Position numbers and translations under genes: made by a program
Notes under the pieces: generated by a model
What the model was told of the DNA's origin: nothing
What the model saw: the letters and a program-made list of their open reading frames with translations, nothing else
The model's database searches: none
In this document: positions 18,447 to 27,680 of the stretch, in pieces
Position numbering within the stretch: position 1 is the first letter of the stretch
Layout of the letters: each line of letters begins with the position of its first letter
NCBI GenBank assembly: GCA_963775235.1
Contig: CAVZHY010000002.1
Coordinates: forward strand, 682,001 to 746,000
DNA length: 64,000 nt
Reading direction: 5' to 3'
Source of the DNA: JBBDMC01 sp963775235
GTDB lineage: Bacteria > Pseudomonadota > Alphaproteobacteria > Rhizobiales > Kaistiaceae

Positions 18447-18490
18447 ATCGCGCCTTCACGCGCTGAGAGGGTCGAGTTTGTTCGCGCACC

Positions 18491-20317
18491 TCACTCCGCC
18501 GCCGTCAGGACCTTCTTCGCGGGCCTGAGCGGCGAGAAGTCGTCGGGCGTGATGGTCTCCTTTTCCAGCAGCAGCTTGGCGCCGGCTTCCAGGTCCGTGC
18601 GCCGCTTCGTCAGCACCGTCTTGGCGCGGTCGTAGGCCTCGGCAATGAGGTTGCGCTCAGCGAGGTCGACCTCGCGCGCCGTGGCTTCCGAGAAGTCCCG
18701 TTGCTGCACGTTGAGGAGCGTGTCGCCGAGGTAGCTCGAGCGCTGCTGTTCCAGTACCGCCTGGCCGACTTCCTTGCTCATCCCGAAGCGGGTGACGATC
18801 TGTCGGGCGACGTCGGTGACCTTGGCGAGATCGTCGGCGGCGCCGGTCGAGATTTCGCCGAAAATCAGGTCCTCTGCGGCCCGGCCCGCCATCAGCACTA
18901 CCATGCGGTCCTTCAACTCGGCGGCGGTGATCAGGAATCGGTCCTCGGTCGGCCGCTGCATCGTGTAGCCGAGCGATCCGATCGAGCGGGGGATGATGGA
19001 GACCTTGTGGACCGGGTCCATGCCCGGCAGCGACACAGCCGTCAGCGCGTGGCCCATTTCGTGGTAAGCCACGCGCCGGCGCTCCTCGGGGTTGAGCAGC
19101 CGGCTCTTCATCTCCGAGCCGGCAACGATCCGCTCCACCGCTTGCGTGAAATCGTCCATCGTCACCGTGTCGTGATTGCGCCGGGTGGCGACGATCGCCG
19201 CCTCGTTGACCAGGTTGGCAAGGTCGGCTCCGGTGAAGCCAGGCGTGATTCCGGCGATCAGGTCGGGGTCGACGGCGGTATCGATCTTCACCTTGCGCAT
19301 GTGCACCGCGACGATGGCAGCCCGGCCCTTGCGGTCGGGCCGGTCTACGGTGATCTGCCGGTCGAAACGGCCGGCGCGCCTGAGTGCGGGGTCGAGAATT
19401 TCCGGCCGGTTGGTGGCAGCGAGAATGACGATGCCGGTTCTGGGATCGAATCCGTCCATCTCGCTCAGGAGCTGGTTCAACGTCTGCTCCTTTTCGTCGT
19501 ATCCACCGACACCCATGGCCGAGCGCGCCCGTCCGAGCGCGTCGAGTTCGTCGATGAAGATGATGCATGGCGCCGCCTTGCGCGCTTGCTCGAAGAGGTC
19601 GCGCACCCGCGCGGCGCCGACCCCGACGAACATCTCGACGAACTCGGAGCCCGAGATCGAGAAGAACGGCACGCCGGCCTCGCCGGCAACGGCGCGGGCA
19701 AGCAGCGTCTTGCCCGTGCCCGGCGGCCCGACGAGCAGGATGCCCTTTGGCACGCGGGCGCCGAGACGGCCGTATTTCGACTGGTCCTTGAGGAAGGCGA
19801 CCACTTCCTCAAGCTCGCTTTCCGCCTCGTCGACCCCGGCGACGTCCTTGAAGGTGACGCCCGTCTTGGTCTCCACGTAGACCTTGGCCTTTGACTTGCC
19901 CACGTTCATCAAGCCGCCAAAGCCCTGCCGCTGGGCGTAGCCGCGGAAAAGGAAGTACCAGACACCGGCAAAGAAGAGGACCGGGACGATCCACGACAGC
20001 AGCGTCGTCAGCCAGTTGGAATCGGAACCGCCGGAAACCTTTACGCCCGCCTTCTCGAGGTCGGCGGAGAAGCCGGGATCGACCCTGACCGTCGTGAAAT
20101 AGTCCTTGCCGTCCTGCGGCGAGGTGAATTTCCCATCGATGCGGGTGGGCGTGACCGTCACCTCGGCGATCTGCTTGTTGTCGAGGTAGGTCTGGAACTG
20201 GCTGTACGAGATTTGCGCGATCTGCCGGTAGCCGAGCCACACCTGGAAGGCGAGGAGAAGCAGGAAAACGACGATTATGTACCCGATGTTGAACTGGTGC
20301 TTTTTGTTCATCGCCAC
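18491..20317 (-). CDS. ftsH: ATP-dependent zinc metalloprotease FtsH
   Basis: 608 residues. Two membrane segments (YIIVVFLLLLAFQVWLG near 13-29; WIVPVLFFAGVWYFLF near 108-123) flank a periplasmic loop. The AAA domain has Walker A GPPGTGKT near 197, Walker B CIIFIDELDALGRA and the second region of homology ATNRPEILDPALRRAGRFDR. The zinc site is HEMGH near 420 (family usually HEAGH), with the third ligand in STGAADDLAKVTDVAR. It degrades unassembled and short-lived membrane proteins. It is separate from the usual tilS-ftsH-folP context and sits with dodecin, PRTase and hydrolase genes, so it may be a second, stress-associated copy; a copy elsewhere in the genome is likely but not visible. Confidence 0.95.
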   Translation of the reverse strand: MAMNKKHQFNIGYIIVVFLLLLAFQVWLGYRQIAQISYSQFQTYLDNKQIAEVTVTPTRIDGKFTSPQDGKDYFTTVRVDPGFSADLEKAGVKVSGGSDSNWLTTLLSWIVPVLFFAGVWYFLFRGYAQRQGFGGLMNVGKSKAKVYVETKTGVTFKDVAGVDEAESELEEVVAFLKDQSKYGRLGARVPKGILLVGPPGTGKTLLARAVAGEAGVPFFSISGSEFVEMFVGVGAARVRDLFEQARKAAPCIIFIDELDALGRARSAMGVGGYDEKEQTLNQLLSEMDGFDPRTGIVILAATNRPEILDPALRRAGRFDRQITVDRPDRKGRAAIVAVHMRKVKIDTAVDPDLIAGITPGFTGADLANLVNEAAIVATRRNHDTVTMDDFTQAVERIVAGSEMKSRLLNPEERRRVAYHEMGHALTAVSLPGMDPVHKVSIIPRSIGSLGYTMQRPTEDRFLITAAELKDRMVVLMAGRAAEDLIFGEISTGAADDLAKVTDVARQIVTRFGMSKEVGQAVLEQQRSSYLGDTLLNVQQRDFSEATAREVDLAERNLIAEAYDRAKTVLTKRRTDLEAGAKLLLEKETITPDDFSPLRPAKKVLTAAE

Positions 20318-20400
20318 GATCCATGGGGCAGGGCAGGGACAGTGTACCTCAAACCCGCCGATCGTCAGGTGGTTTCAGCAGACGCGCCAAGCAGCCGCGC

Positions 20401-21451
20401 TCACGCGGTCACATCCTCGGGCGGATAGAGGTGGCTGGCACCGTTGAAGTCCTCGACGAAGCAGGCGCCGTTCCTGTGATCGACGTAGTCCGGCCCGACC
20501 GGCGCCTTGCCGTGGCCGCCCGGAATGTCGAGCACGTAGGTCGGCTGGCAGAGGCCCGACAGACGGCCGCGCAGGGCCCTCATCGAGCGCCTGCCCCTCA
20601 CCCAGCGTGGTGCGGAAGCGGGCGGTTCCCGGCGCAAGGTCGCCATGGTGGAGGTAGTAAGGCTTCACCCCCGCTTCAACGAATGCCCGCATCAGCGCTG
20701 CCAGCGTGTCGGCGTCATCGTTGACGCCTTTCAGCAGCACCGTCTGGCTTGCCAGCGCAATGCCGGCTCCGGCCAGTCGGCGGAGCGACGCACGGGCCGC
20801 CTCCGTCAGTTCGCGCGGATGGTTGGCATGGACCGCGACCCAGGTCGCTTTGCCCGATGCCTTCAGCGCCGCGATGAGATCGGACGTCACCCGCTCCGGC
20901 GCGACCACCGGCACCCGGGTGTGGAATCGCACCACGCCCACGTGGTCGATTTCCGCCAGCGCCGCCACCAGCGGCTTCAGGCGCCGTGGCGCCACCACCA
21001 GCGGGTCCCCGCCTGACACGATGACTTCCCACACCGCCGGGTGCGCGCGGACATAAGCAAGGGCGGCTGCGACCTCAACCGGTGACAGCATGCTGCCGTG
21101 GCCGACCGTCTCCCGCCGGAAGCAGAACCGGCAATAGACCGCGCACACCGAGGTGAGCTTCAGGAGCACGCGGTCGGGGTAGCGGTGGATCAGGCCGGGG
21201 GCGACGGCGTGGGCGTCGTCGCCGATCGGATCGTCCCGTTCGTTGTCCGTCCGCATCAGCTCGGCCGGGTCGGGGATGAACTGCCGCGCGATTGGATCGT
21301 CCCGGTCCGCGGGATCGATCAGCGCTGCCATCGCCGGCGTCACCGCCACCGCGTATCGCGCCGCCACCTCTGCCACCGCGGCCGCACGCTCCGGCGGGAT
21401 CAACCCTGCATCGACAAGATTGCGCGCGCTGCGCAACGTCCCTTTGTTCAT
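20401..21451 (-). CDS. epmB: EF-P beta-lysylation protein EpmB (lysine 2,3-aminomutase-like radical SAM enzyme), one frameshift
   Basis: About 349 residues once a single inserted base near 20583 is allowed for (the span is 1051 = 3x350+1). The radical SAM cluster motif is CAVYCRFCFRRE near 107. The PLP/substrate region VAVHANHPRELTEAARASLR and the C-terminal LCQPTYVLDIPGGHGKAPVG follow. After the shift the end reads DYVDHRNGACFVEDFNGASH, matching the family. EpmB isomerises lysine to (R)-beta-lysine for EF-P. It overlaps the upstream epmA by four bases (21448-21451), and efp is divergent from both, so substrate synthesis, transfer and target are adjacent. Confidence 0.88.
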
Positions 21452-22494
21452 CCAGCCTCACCTCCACGGGCCGGCGTCCATTGCACCTGGTCTATGTGGG
21501 TGGCACCGGTCAGCAGCATCACCAGACGGTCGAGCCCGAGCGCGACGCCGCTGGCCGCGGGCATCGTTGCGAGAGCGCCGAGGAAGTCTTCGTCCAGCGG
21601 ATAGCGCTCGCCATAAATGCGCTCTTTCTCGTCCATGTCGGCCACGAACCGCCGGCGCTGCTCGTCTGCATCGGTCAACTCGGCGAAGCCGTTGGCAAGT
21701 TCGACGCCGCAGGCGTAAAGTTCGAAGCGCTCGGCAACGCCCGGCCGGTCCGCCTTCGTCCGCGCCAGAGCCGCCTCGGCCACCGGATATTCGTACAAAA
21801 TCGTCAGCTGGCCGATGCCGAGGTTGGGCTCGACCTTTTCCGTCAGCACACGACTGAAGATGTCCGACCAGGTGTCGTCCGCCGCGATCCTCAACCCGCA
21901 GTCAACGGCCGCCGCGGCAAACCCCTCGCGGCGATCGCCGAGGGCCGTGAGATCGATTCCGGCGTGACGGTGAAACGCATCCGCCACGGTGATCTTCTGC
22001 GGCTCGGCCAGGGGATCGGCGCGCTTTCCCCGCCACGAGAGTTCCGTCGCCCCAAGCGCGCTGGCCGCGGCCTGTACCATCGCGGCGCAGTCCGCCATCA
22101 TCGCTTCGTACGGCGCCTCGGCGCGATACCATTCGACCAGCGTGAACTCCGGCGCATGCAGCGGCCCGCGCTCGCGATTGCGGAAGACGCGCGCGAAGTC
22201 GACGATCCTGTCTTCACCTGCCGCCAGCAGCTTCTTCATCGCGAATTCCGGCGAGGTGTGGAGGTAGCGCCGGGCGCGGGCCCCGCCGGGATCGGCCATC
22301 TCGGTCTGGAACGCGTGGAGATGGGTCTCGTTGCCCGGCGAGACTTGCAGGACCGCCGCTTCGACCTCCGTGAATCCCTCGGTTGCGAACCACGTCCTGA
22401 GCGTCGCGACGACGCGGTTGCGGGCGATCAGGAACGGCCGCCGGTCGCGATGGCGCGCCGGGTCCCAGAATGGCGAGGCCGCATTTCCACTCAT
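21448..22494 (-). CDS. epmA: Elongation factor P--(R)-beta-lysine ligase EpmA (GenX/PoxA)
   Basis: 348 residues from ATG 22494 (MSGNAASPFWDPARHRDRR); the frame extends farther upstream but homologues begin here. It is a class II lysyl-tRNA synthetase catalytic core without the anticodon-binding domain. Motif 2 reads FRNRERGPLHAPEFTLVEWY near 125-144 and motif 3 GVALGLDRLVMLLTGA near 325. Length fits EpmA rather than LysS (about 500). It attaches beta-lysine to the conserved EF-P lysine. The coding region is intact, unlike epmB downstream. A 100-base intergenic region separates it from divergent efp and would hold both promoters. Confidence 0.93.
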   Translation of the reverse strand: MSGNAASPFWDPARHRDRRPFLIARNRVVATLRTWFATEGFTEVEAAVLQVSPGNETHLHAFQTEMADPGGARARRYLHTSPEFAMKKLLAAGEDRIVDFARVFRNRERGPLHAPEFTLVEWYRAEAPYEAMMADCAAMVQAAASALGATELSWRGKRADPLAEPQKITVADAFHRHAGIDLTALGDRREGFAAAAVDCGLRIAADDTWSDIFSRVLTEKVEPNLGIGQLTILYEYPVAEAALARTKADRPGVAERFELYACGVELANGFAELTDADEQRRRFVADMDEKERIYGERYPLDEDFLGALATMPAASGVALGLDRLVMLLTGATHIDQVQWTPARGGEAG

Positions 22495-22594
22495 GGCGAT
22501 GTCGGTCCCTCTGGCGAAGCCGCGCAAAATCGCTAATGTGCGCGCCAAATCGGGGGCCGCGCGCCGGCCTGCTTGAGCCATAGTCGAGGGTGTC

Positions 22595-23161
22595 TTGAAA
22601 GTCATCGCCAGCCAGATTCGCAAGGGTAACGTGGTCGATTACAACGGCCAGCTCTGCGTCGTGCTTACCGCCGAGAACTTCCATCCCGGCAAGGGCACGC
22701 CGACCACCCAGATCGACATGCGCCGCATCTCCGACGGCGTGAAGGTCTCCCAGCGTTTCAAAACGACCGAGCAGGTCGAGCGCGCTTTCGTCGAAGACCA
22801 GGACTACCAGTATCTGTATCAGGACGGGGAGGGTTTCACCTTCATGAACGGCGAAACCTTTGACCAGGTCCAGGTCCCCAAGGAAATTGTCGGCGACGCC
22901 GCGCCCTACCTGCAGGAGAACATGACCGTCAAGCTCAGTCTGCACGAGGGCGTGCCGATCGCGATAGAAATTCCCCAGCGGGTGACGCTGGAGGTGGTCG
23001 AGACCGAACCGGCGATGAAGGGGCAGACGGCGGCGTCTTCATACAAGCCGGCGCTTCTGTCCAACGGTGTCCGCACCATGGTCCCGCCACACATCGCCCC
23101 CGGCACCCGCATCGTCGTCATGACTGCCGACGGCTCCTACGCCGAGCGCGCCAAAGACTGA
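22595..23161 (+). CDS. efp: Translation elongation factor P
   Basis: 188 residues starting at TTG 22595, preceded by GAGGGTG; the protein begins MKVIASQIRKGNVVDYNG, the family N-terminus, so the rare TTG start is well supported. The modification loop reads NFHPGKGTPTTQ with Lys33 (Lys34 in E. coli numbering) at its tip. The three beta-barrel domains end with GTRIVVMTADGSYAER. EF-P relieves ribosome stalling at polyproline. Because epmA and epmB are adjacent, the lysine is expected to carry beta-lysine rather than rhamnose or an unmodified side chain. Confidence 0.96.
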   Translation: MKVIASQIRKGNVVDYNGQLCVVLTAENFHPGKGTPTTQIDMRRISDGVKVSQRFKTTEQVERAFVEDQDYQYLYQDGEGFTFMNGETFDQVQVPKEIVGDAAPYLQENMTVKLSLHEGVPIAIEIPQRVTLEVVETEPAMKGQTAASSYKPALLSNGVRTMVPPHIAPGTRIVVMTADGSYAERAKD

Positions 23162-23166
23162 GCCCG

Positions 23167-24156
23167 TCACCCGGGCGGTGGCGGCATCGCGGCCGCGCCG
23201 CGGCACTGTCCCACGATCGTGTTCCAGCGCTGCCGCTGGTCGGGTGTCATTGCCTCAACCGATGTCGCGTTGAAGAGATCGGTGCCGTAGAGGTTCTCGA
23301 AGATGCACCCACACAGCATGGCGCAGCCGGTCGCATCGCGGTCGTCGGCCGTGCAGACCGACTCGCAGTCGGCGGTGTAGTCGCTCCGCACCGCGGCTTC
23401 GTTCGGCGGCAGCCACGGCGTCACCACGGACAGCGCCCCTACCAGGATCGGCTGGTGGACGAGGTAAATCAGCAGGCTCCAGCGGCCGGCAAGCATCACC
23501 AGCCGCTCGACCTGGTTGGTGGGCCGCCACCGGGCAAACGCGCTGGCGCTGGCGTGGGTGAGGAGCAGCCGCCCGGCGACCACGCCGGCCAGCACCACGC
23601 CGAAGAAGGGAAAGATCGGCACGTAGTCGACGGTGACCGGCGGTACTGCCGACAGGCCTACCCACCACAGCGCCGGCGTATCGAAGATCGGGCTCGCAAA
23701 AAACTGGGGGAGTGCGATGAGGACCGCTGCGACAAGCGCCGTCAGCCACGGCGGGGCTCGCAGAAACGGTATCGCCAGCACGCTGGCGACGGCGATCTCG
23801 TGCAGAATGCCGAAGAACACGAAAGCGCCGGGCTCGAACCACCACGTCGCGATCGTCACCAACAGCGCGCTGCCGGCGATCAGCGCGAGCCGTCGCAGGA
23901 ACGGGCCGACCTTCACCCCGTACCGGTTGGCGAGCACAAGGTTGACGCCGACCAGCAGCAGGAAGGTGCCGGCGACGGTGCGCGCGAACAGCTTCCAGCC
24001 CAGTTCGTTGACCACGTCCGCCGAGATCAGCCGTTCGGCGGCAAGGTCATAGGAAAAGTGGTAGACGACCATACCCGCGAGCGCGACGCCGCGAATGAGG
24101 TCGAGTGCGGCTATGCGCGGGGCCCGGTCCGCGTCGGCAACGGCGGCATTCGCCAC
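23167..24156 (-). CDS. DUF1624 / heparan-alpha-glucosaminide N-acetyltransferase-like membrane protein with Cys-rich tail
   Basis: 329 residues if started at GTG 24156, just before the family opening RIAALDLIRGVALAGMVVYH; the frame is open to 24489 but that part is Arg-rich and looks non-coding. Repeated membrane segments follow (VGVNLVLANRYG, ALLVTIATWWFEPGAFVFFG, FFGVVLAGVVAGRLLL, WSLLIYLVHQPILVG), the layout of HGSNAT-like transmembrane acyltransferases. After the last segment an unusual tail of about 85 residues contains seven cysteines (DCESVC, GCAMLCGC, GQCRG). The activity is unproven. It is divergent from mmcB. Confidence 0.8.
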   Translation of the reverse strand: MANAAVADADRAPRIAALDLIRGVALAGMVVYHFSYDLAAERLISADVVNELGWKLFARTVAGTFLLLVGVNLVLANRYGVKVGPFLRRLALIAGSALLVTIATWWFEPGAFVFFGILHEIAVASVLAIPFLRAPPWLTALVAAVLIALPQFFASPIFDTPALWWVGLSAVPPVTVDYVPIFPFFGVVLAGVVAGRLLLTHASASAFARWRPTNQVERLVMLAGRWSLLIYLVHQPILVGALSVVTPWLPPNEAAVRSDYTADCESVCTADDRDATGCAMLCGCIFENLYGTDLFNATSVEAMTPDQRQRWNTIVGQCRGAAAMPPPPG

Positions 24157-24287
24157 GGTGTCGGAAATCCCTTCTCGCGGACGAGCCCGGCATCTTGTCT
24201 GTTGATGCGCCGCGCCGCAACCATGCCGCACTATCCGGGCGGGACCGCGCCTTTCGCGAATCCCGTTGCCGTGGCAGGCTGCTCGCC

Positions 24288-24769
24288 ATGATCGCCGACA
24301 TCCGGGAGATTGCGCCGCCCGTCGACGGCCGGCAGTCGCCGCGCGCCGCTGCCGTCCAGCGCGGCGTCGGCCGCCTGCTGCGCGCGCCCACGGCTTTGCC
24401 ATGGTCACCGAACTGCCGCTTGCCACCGGCCGGCGGGCGGACGTGGTTGGCCTCGGCCCCGACGGCGAAATCTGGATCGTCGAGATCAAGGCGTCGGTTG
24501 AGGACTTCCGGGTCGATCAGAAATGGCCCGAGTATCGCGTCTCCTGCGACCGTCTGTTCTTCGCCACCCACGCCGAGGTGCCACTCGAGATTTTCCCCGA
24601 GGACGCGGGCCTCATCCTCGCCGACCCGTACGGTGCCGAACTGGTGCGGTCAGCACCCCGGCACGGGCTCGCCGGGGCCACCCGCAAAGTCATGCTGCTT
24701 CGTTTTGCCCATGCGGCCGCCCTTCGCTTGCACGGGCTCATCGACCCGGGCGCATCTGCGACACTTTAG
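24288..24769 (+). CDS. mmcB: MmcB-family DNA repair protein, one frameshift
   Basis: ATG 24288 opens MIADIREIAPPVDGRQSPR and AAAVQRGVGRLLRA; register is lost near 24390 and resumes as HGFAMVTELPLATGRRAD, then WIVEIKASVEDFRVDQKWPE, CDRLFFATHAEVPLEIFPED and ADPYGAELVR to the stop at 24769. The DV...EIK core resembles a PD-(D/E)XK nuclease fold. In Caulobacter MmcB is part of the DNA-damage response and replication fidelity. About 160 residues match the family length. The shift is probably a sequence error, since conservation resumes at once. Confidence 0.85.
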
Positions 24770-24793
24770 CACATGCGCCGGCGAGGTGCGGGC

Positions 24794-25344
24794 TCAGCGC
24801 GGCGCCCGCTTGGCGAGGATCCGCTGCAGCGTGCGCCGGTGCATGTTGAGCCGGCGCGCGGTCTCCGAGACGTTGCGGTCGCAGAGTTCGTAGACGCGCT
24901 GGATGTGTTCCCAGCGTACGCGATCGGCCGACATCGGCTTGTCCGGCGGTGGTGGCATCTCGCCGGCTCGCGCCTCAGCGCCGCGTCGATGTCGTCGGCG
25001 TCGGCCGGCTTGGCCAGGTAGTCGATGGCGCCATTTTCACCGCCGTCACCGCGGTGGCGATGTTGCCGTAGCCGGTCAGCACGACCATGCGCGAATCCGG
25101 CCGGGTCGCGGCGCGCCTGTTCGATCACATCGAGGCCGTTGCCGTCGTTCATGCGCAAATCGACAACCGCGAAGGCCGGCGGTGCTGACTCCACCTTCTT
25201 GATGCCTTCCGATACCAAGTCTGCGGTCTCCACCATGTAGCCGCGCGTTTCCATGGCGCGGGCGACGCGTTCAAGGAACGGCTTGTCGTCGTCCACGATA
25301 AGAAGGGACGTCTCGGATGCCGGTTGGCTCCCGTTTTTGGTCAT
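24794..25344 (-). CDS. actR: Response regulator ActR/RegA, several frameshifts
   Basis: Starts at ATG 25344 (MTKNGSQPASETSLLIVDDD). The receiver domain has the acidic pair VDDD and the phospho-Asp in FAVVDLRMNDGNGLDVIEQA. Register then changes three times (near 25110, 25025 and 24985), each time resuming with the expected sequence: SRMVVLTGYGNIATAV, GAIDYLAKPADADDIDAALR, then GEMPPPP and the Fis-type helix-turn-helix NVSETARRLNMHRRTLQR. The stop TGA is at 24794-24796. Length near 183 residues equals RegA/ActR/PrrA. It lies directly downstream of the kinase gene actS, forming the global redox-responsive pair. Confidence 0.85.
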
Positions 25345-25389
25345 CGCTGGGATCTCCAGCCTGTGGATAAGGTCAGGATCTGTCATGGG

Positions 25390-26745
25390 TTATAGGGACT
25401 CCAGCGCCCCCCGCCAACCCGTCCGCTGCGCTTTGGTCTCCGCCTTGGCCGGGGCAGCCGCCGAGAGATCCATCAACGCCCGCGGCCACGCAACCCTCAC
25501 CTCCGCGCCGCGGCGGGGCAGTTTTCGGTTGGCAAATTGCAGCCTCGCGCCGGTGCGCTCCAGGAGCGTTTTGGCGATGAAGAAGCCGAGGCCGAGGCCG
25601 CCTCCGCCACCGGGGCGGGTCGTCACGTAGGGCTCGCCGATCCGGTCGATGATCCCGGGGGCGAAGCCGAGGCCGTCGTCGCTGATGGTTATCGCCACCT
25701 CCTTGTCGGTCCACGCCGAGGCAATCGTGACCTCCGTCTCGGCAAAGTCGATGGCGTTCTCGACGATGTTGGCGAGCCCCTGCACGATCGCCGGATTGCG
25801 CGGGCCGACCGGCTCCGGCCCCTCGCCGCTTGCCGGCTGGACCCGGATCTTCGCCGCGAACGCCCGGTAGGGCTCGACCACCTCCTCGATCAGGTGCGAC
25901 AGGGGCAGGCGGGCGAGGTGCTGGTCGCCCTCGGTGGACAGGGATGTCAGCCGCGCCAGGATATCGCGGCAGCGCTGCGACTGGCTCCGCAGCAGCGCCA
26001 CATCGTCGGCGTGGGGAGCCCCCGGTGGCATTTCGCGTTCCAGCTCTTTAGCGACGAGGGCGATGGTGGCAAGCGGCGTCGCCAGCTCGTGGGCCGCCGC
26101 GGCGGCCAGCCCGTCGAGGGCCGACAGGTGATGTTCGCGCGCCAGCACCATTTCGGCAGCGTTGAGCGCATAGGCGAGCTGCCGCGCCTCTTCGGCGACG
26201 CGGAAGGCGTAGACACCGGTGAAGACGCACGCCGATACCAGCGCGATCCACACACCCGCCGTGTACGTCAGCGGCATGTTCACCGCGTCGCCCGCCCGCC
26301 ACGGCAGCGGCCAGTGCATGATTCCGAGAAAAGTCGCCGAAGCGACCACCAGCACACCGAGGAACACCGTCGGCCGCGGGGGCAGTGTCGTTGCCGAGAT
26401 GATGACCGGCACCAGAAGCAGGATGGCGAAGGGGTTGTCGAGGCCGCCGGTAAGAAAGAGCAGCCCGCCGAGCTGGAGCACGTCGAAGCCAAGCAGCGCC
26501 AGCGCCGGCCATTGGTCGAGCCGCAAGCTTGCCGGGTAGCGCGCCCTGAGAGTGAGATTGACCAGCGCTGACAGCCCGACGAGCAGCAGGCAGAGCCCCG
26601 CCGGGAACTCGAACCCGAAGACGAGGTCGACGAAGGCGATTGCGGAGGCCTGACCGACGACCGCCAGCCAACGCAGCCTGATCAGCGTTGCCAGCCGCAG
26701 CCTGCGGGCGCCGAAATCGGCGGCATTGGCCATGATATCGGACAT
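25390..26745 (-). CDS. actS: Redox sensor histidine kinase ActS/RegB
   Basis: 451 residues. Six hydrophobic segments fill residues 25-185 and contain LFLTGGLDNPFAILLL; GGxxNPF is the quinone-binding heptapeptide of RegB. The H-box reads LAAAAAHELATPLATIALV near 225 and the redox-active cysteine lies in LLRSQSQRCRDILARL near 265. N-box (ANIVENAIDFAE), G1 (ISDDGLGF) and G2 (GGGGGLGLGFFIAK) complete the kinase domain. It autophosphorylates when quinones are reduced or oxygen is low and passes the phosphate to ActR. actR follows 45 bases downstream. No senC-like gene is adjacent, which differs from the photosynthetic-bacterium arrangement. Confidence 0.95.
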   Translation of the reverse strand: MSDIMANAADFGARRLRLATLIRLRWLAVVGQASAIAFVDLVFGFEFPAGLCLLLVGLSALVNLTLRARYPASLRLDQWPALALLGFDVLQLGGLLFLTGGLDNPFAILLLVPVIISATTLPPRPTVFLGVLVVASATFLGIMHWPLPWRAGDAVNMPLTYTAGVWIALVSACVFTGVYAFRVAEEARQLAYALNAAEMVLAREHHLSALDGLAAAAAHELATPLATIALVAKELEREMPPGAPHADDVALLRSQSQRCRDILARLTSLSTEGDQHLARLPLSHLIEEVVEPYRAFAAKIRVQPASGEGPEPVGPRNPAIVQGLANIVENAIDFAETEVTIASAWTDKEVAITISDDGLGFAPGIIDRIGEPYVTTRPGGGGGLGLGFFIAKTLLERTGARLQFANRKLPRRGAEVRVAWPRALMDLSAAAPAKAETKAQRTGWRGALESL

Positions 26746-26906
26746 CTAGGTCGATCCTTGCCGATACAATAGGGCGCCGCGCAGCCAAGATGAACTGGCA
26801 AGTGCGGGTACTTGGCTCGACATGCCGGCATCTTTTGCCGCCAGGGTTGGCGTATAGTGCCGCGCCGCCTATCTGGCGCTCGGTACCGAAAGCAAACTTG
26901 CGAAGA

Positions 26907-27680
26907 ATGGAAGCCGTCAGCCCCCGCGACAGCCCCGCCGTCGAGGTCGAGCGCCTGACCAAGGTCTACAAGGGCCTGACCGCGGTCGACGGCATCTCGT
27001 TTTCGATCGCCCAGGGCTCGATCAACGGGCTCCTCGGCGGCAACGGCGCGGGCAAGACCACCACCATCGGCATGATCCTCGGCCTGATTCTGCCGACCTC
27101 CGGCACGATCCGGCTGCTTGGACATGACCTCGCCACCGACCGTCACGCGGTGCTTCACCGGATCAATTTCGAGAGCCCGTACGTCGCCTTGCCCAACCGG
27201 CTGACGGTGCGGCAGAACTTGCGCGTGTTTGCTCGCCTCTATGGCGTGGCGGATACGGCGCGACGGATCGCCGAACTCGCCGACGAACTCGACCTCGGCG
27301 CCTTCCTCGACCGCGAGGCCGGCAAAATCTCGGCCGGCCAGAAGACGCGCGTCGCCCTCGCCAAGGCGCTGATAAACACGCCCGAGGTTCTGCTCCTCGA
27401 CGAGCCGACGGCCTCGCTCGATCCCGACACCGGCGACTGGATCAGGACGCATCTGAAGGCGTACAGCCGCGCGCGTGGGGCCACCATCCTGCTTGCCTCG
27501 CACAACATGCCGGAGGTGGAACGGCTCTGCGATGACGTTATCATGATGAAGTCCGGCAGGATCGTCGATCGCGCCGCCCCGCAGGCGCTGATCGAGAAGT
27601 ACGGCCGCACGACCCTCGAGGACGTGTTCCTTGATGTCGCCCGTGGCACGGGCATCGCCAGCGAAATGAGCGAAATGTGA
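26907..27680 (+). CDS. ABC-2 type exporter ATP-binding protein
   Basis: 257 residues from ATG 26907 (MEAVSPRDSPAVEVERLTKV). Walker A GGNGAGKTTTIGM near 47, Q-loop INFESPYVALP, signature reduced to ISAGQKTRVALAKAL (SAGQ in place of SGGQ), Walker B VLLLDEPTASLDP and H-loop LLASHNM are seen. The protein ends with the domain found in NatA/CcmA-like exporters (LEDVFLDVARG). Its stop overlaps the start of the permease gene by one base (TGATG), so the pair is coupled. Substrate unknown. It is divergent from actS with a 160-base gap. Confidence 0.92.
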   Translation: MEAVSPRDSPAVEVERLTKVYKGLTAVDGISFSIAQGSINGLLGGNGAGKTTTIGMILGLILPTSGTIRLLGHDLATDRHAVLHRINFESPYVALPNRLTVRQNLRVFARLYGVADTARRIAELADELDLGAFLDREAGKISAGQKTRVALAKALINTPEVLLLDEPTASLDPDTGDWIRTHLKAYSRARGATILLASHNMPEVERLCDDVIMMKSGRIVDRAAPQALIEKYGRTTLEDVFLDVARGTGIASEMSEM

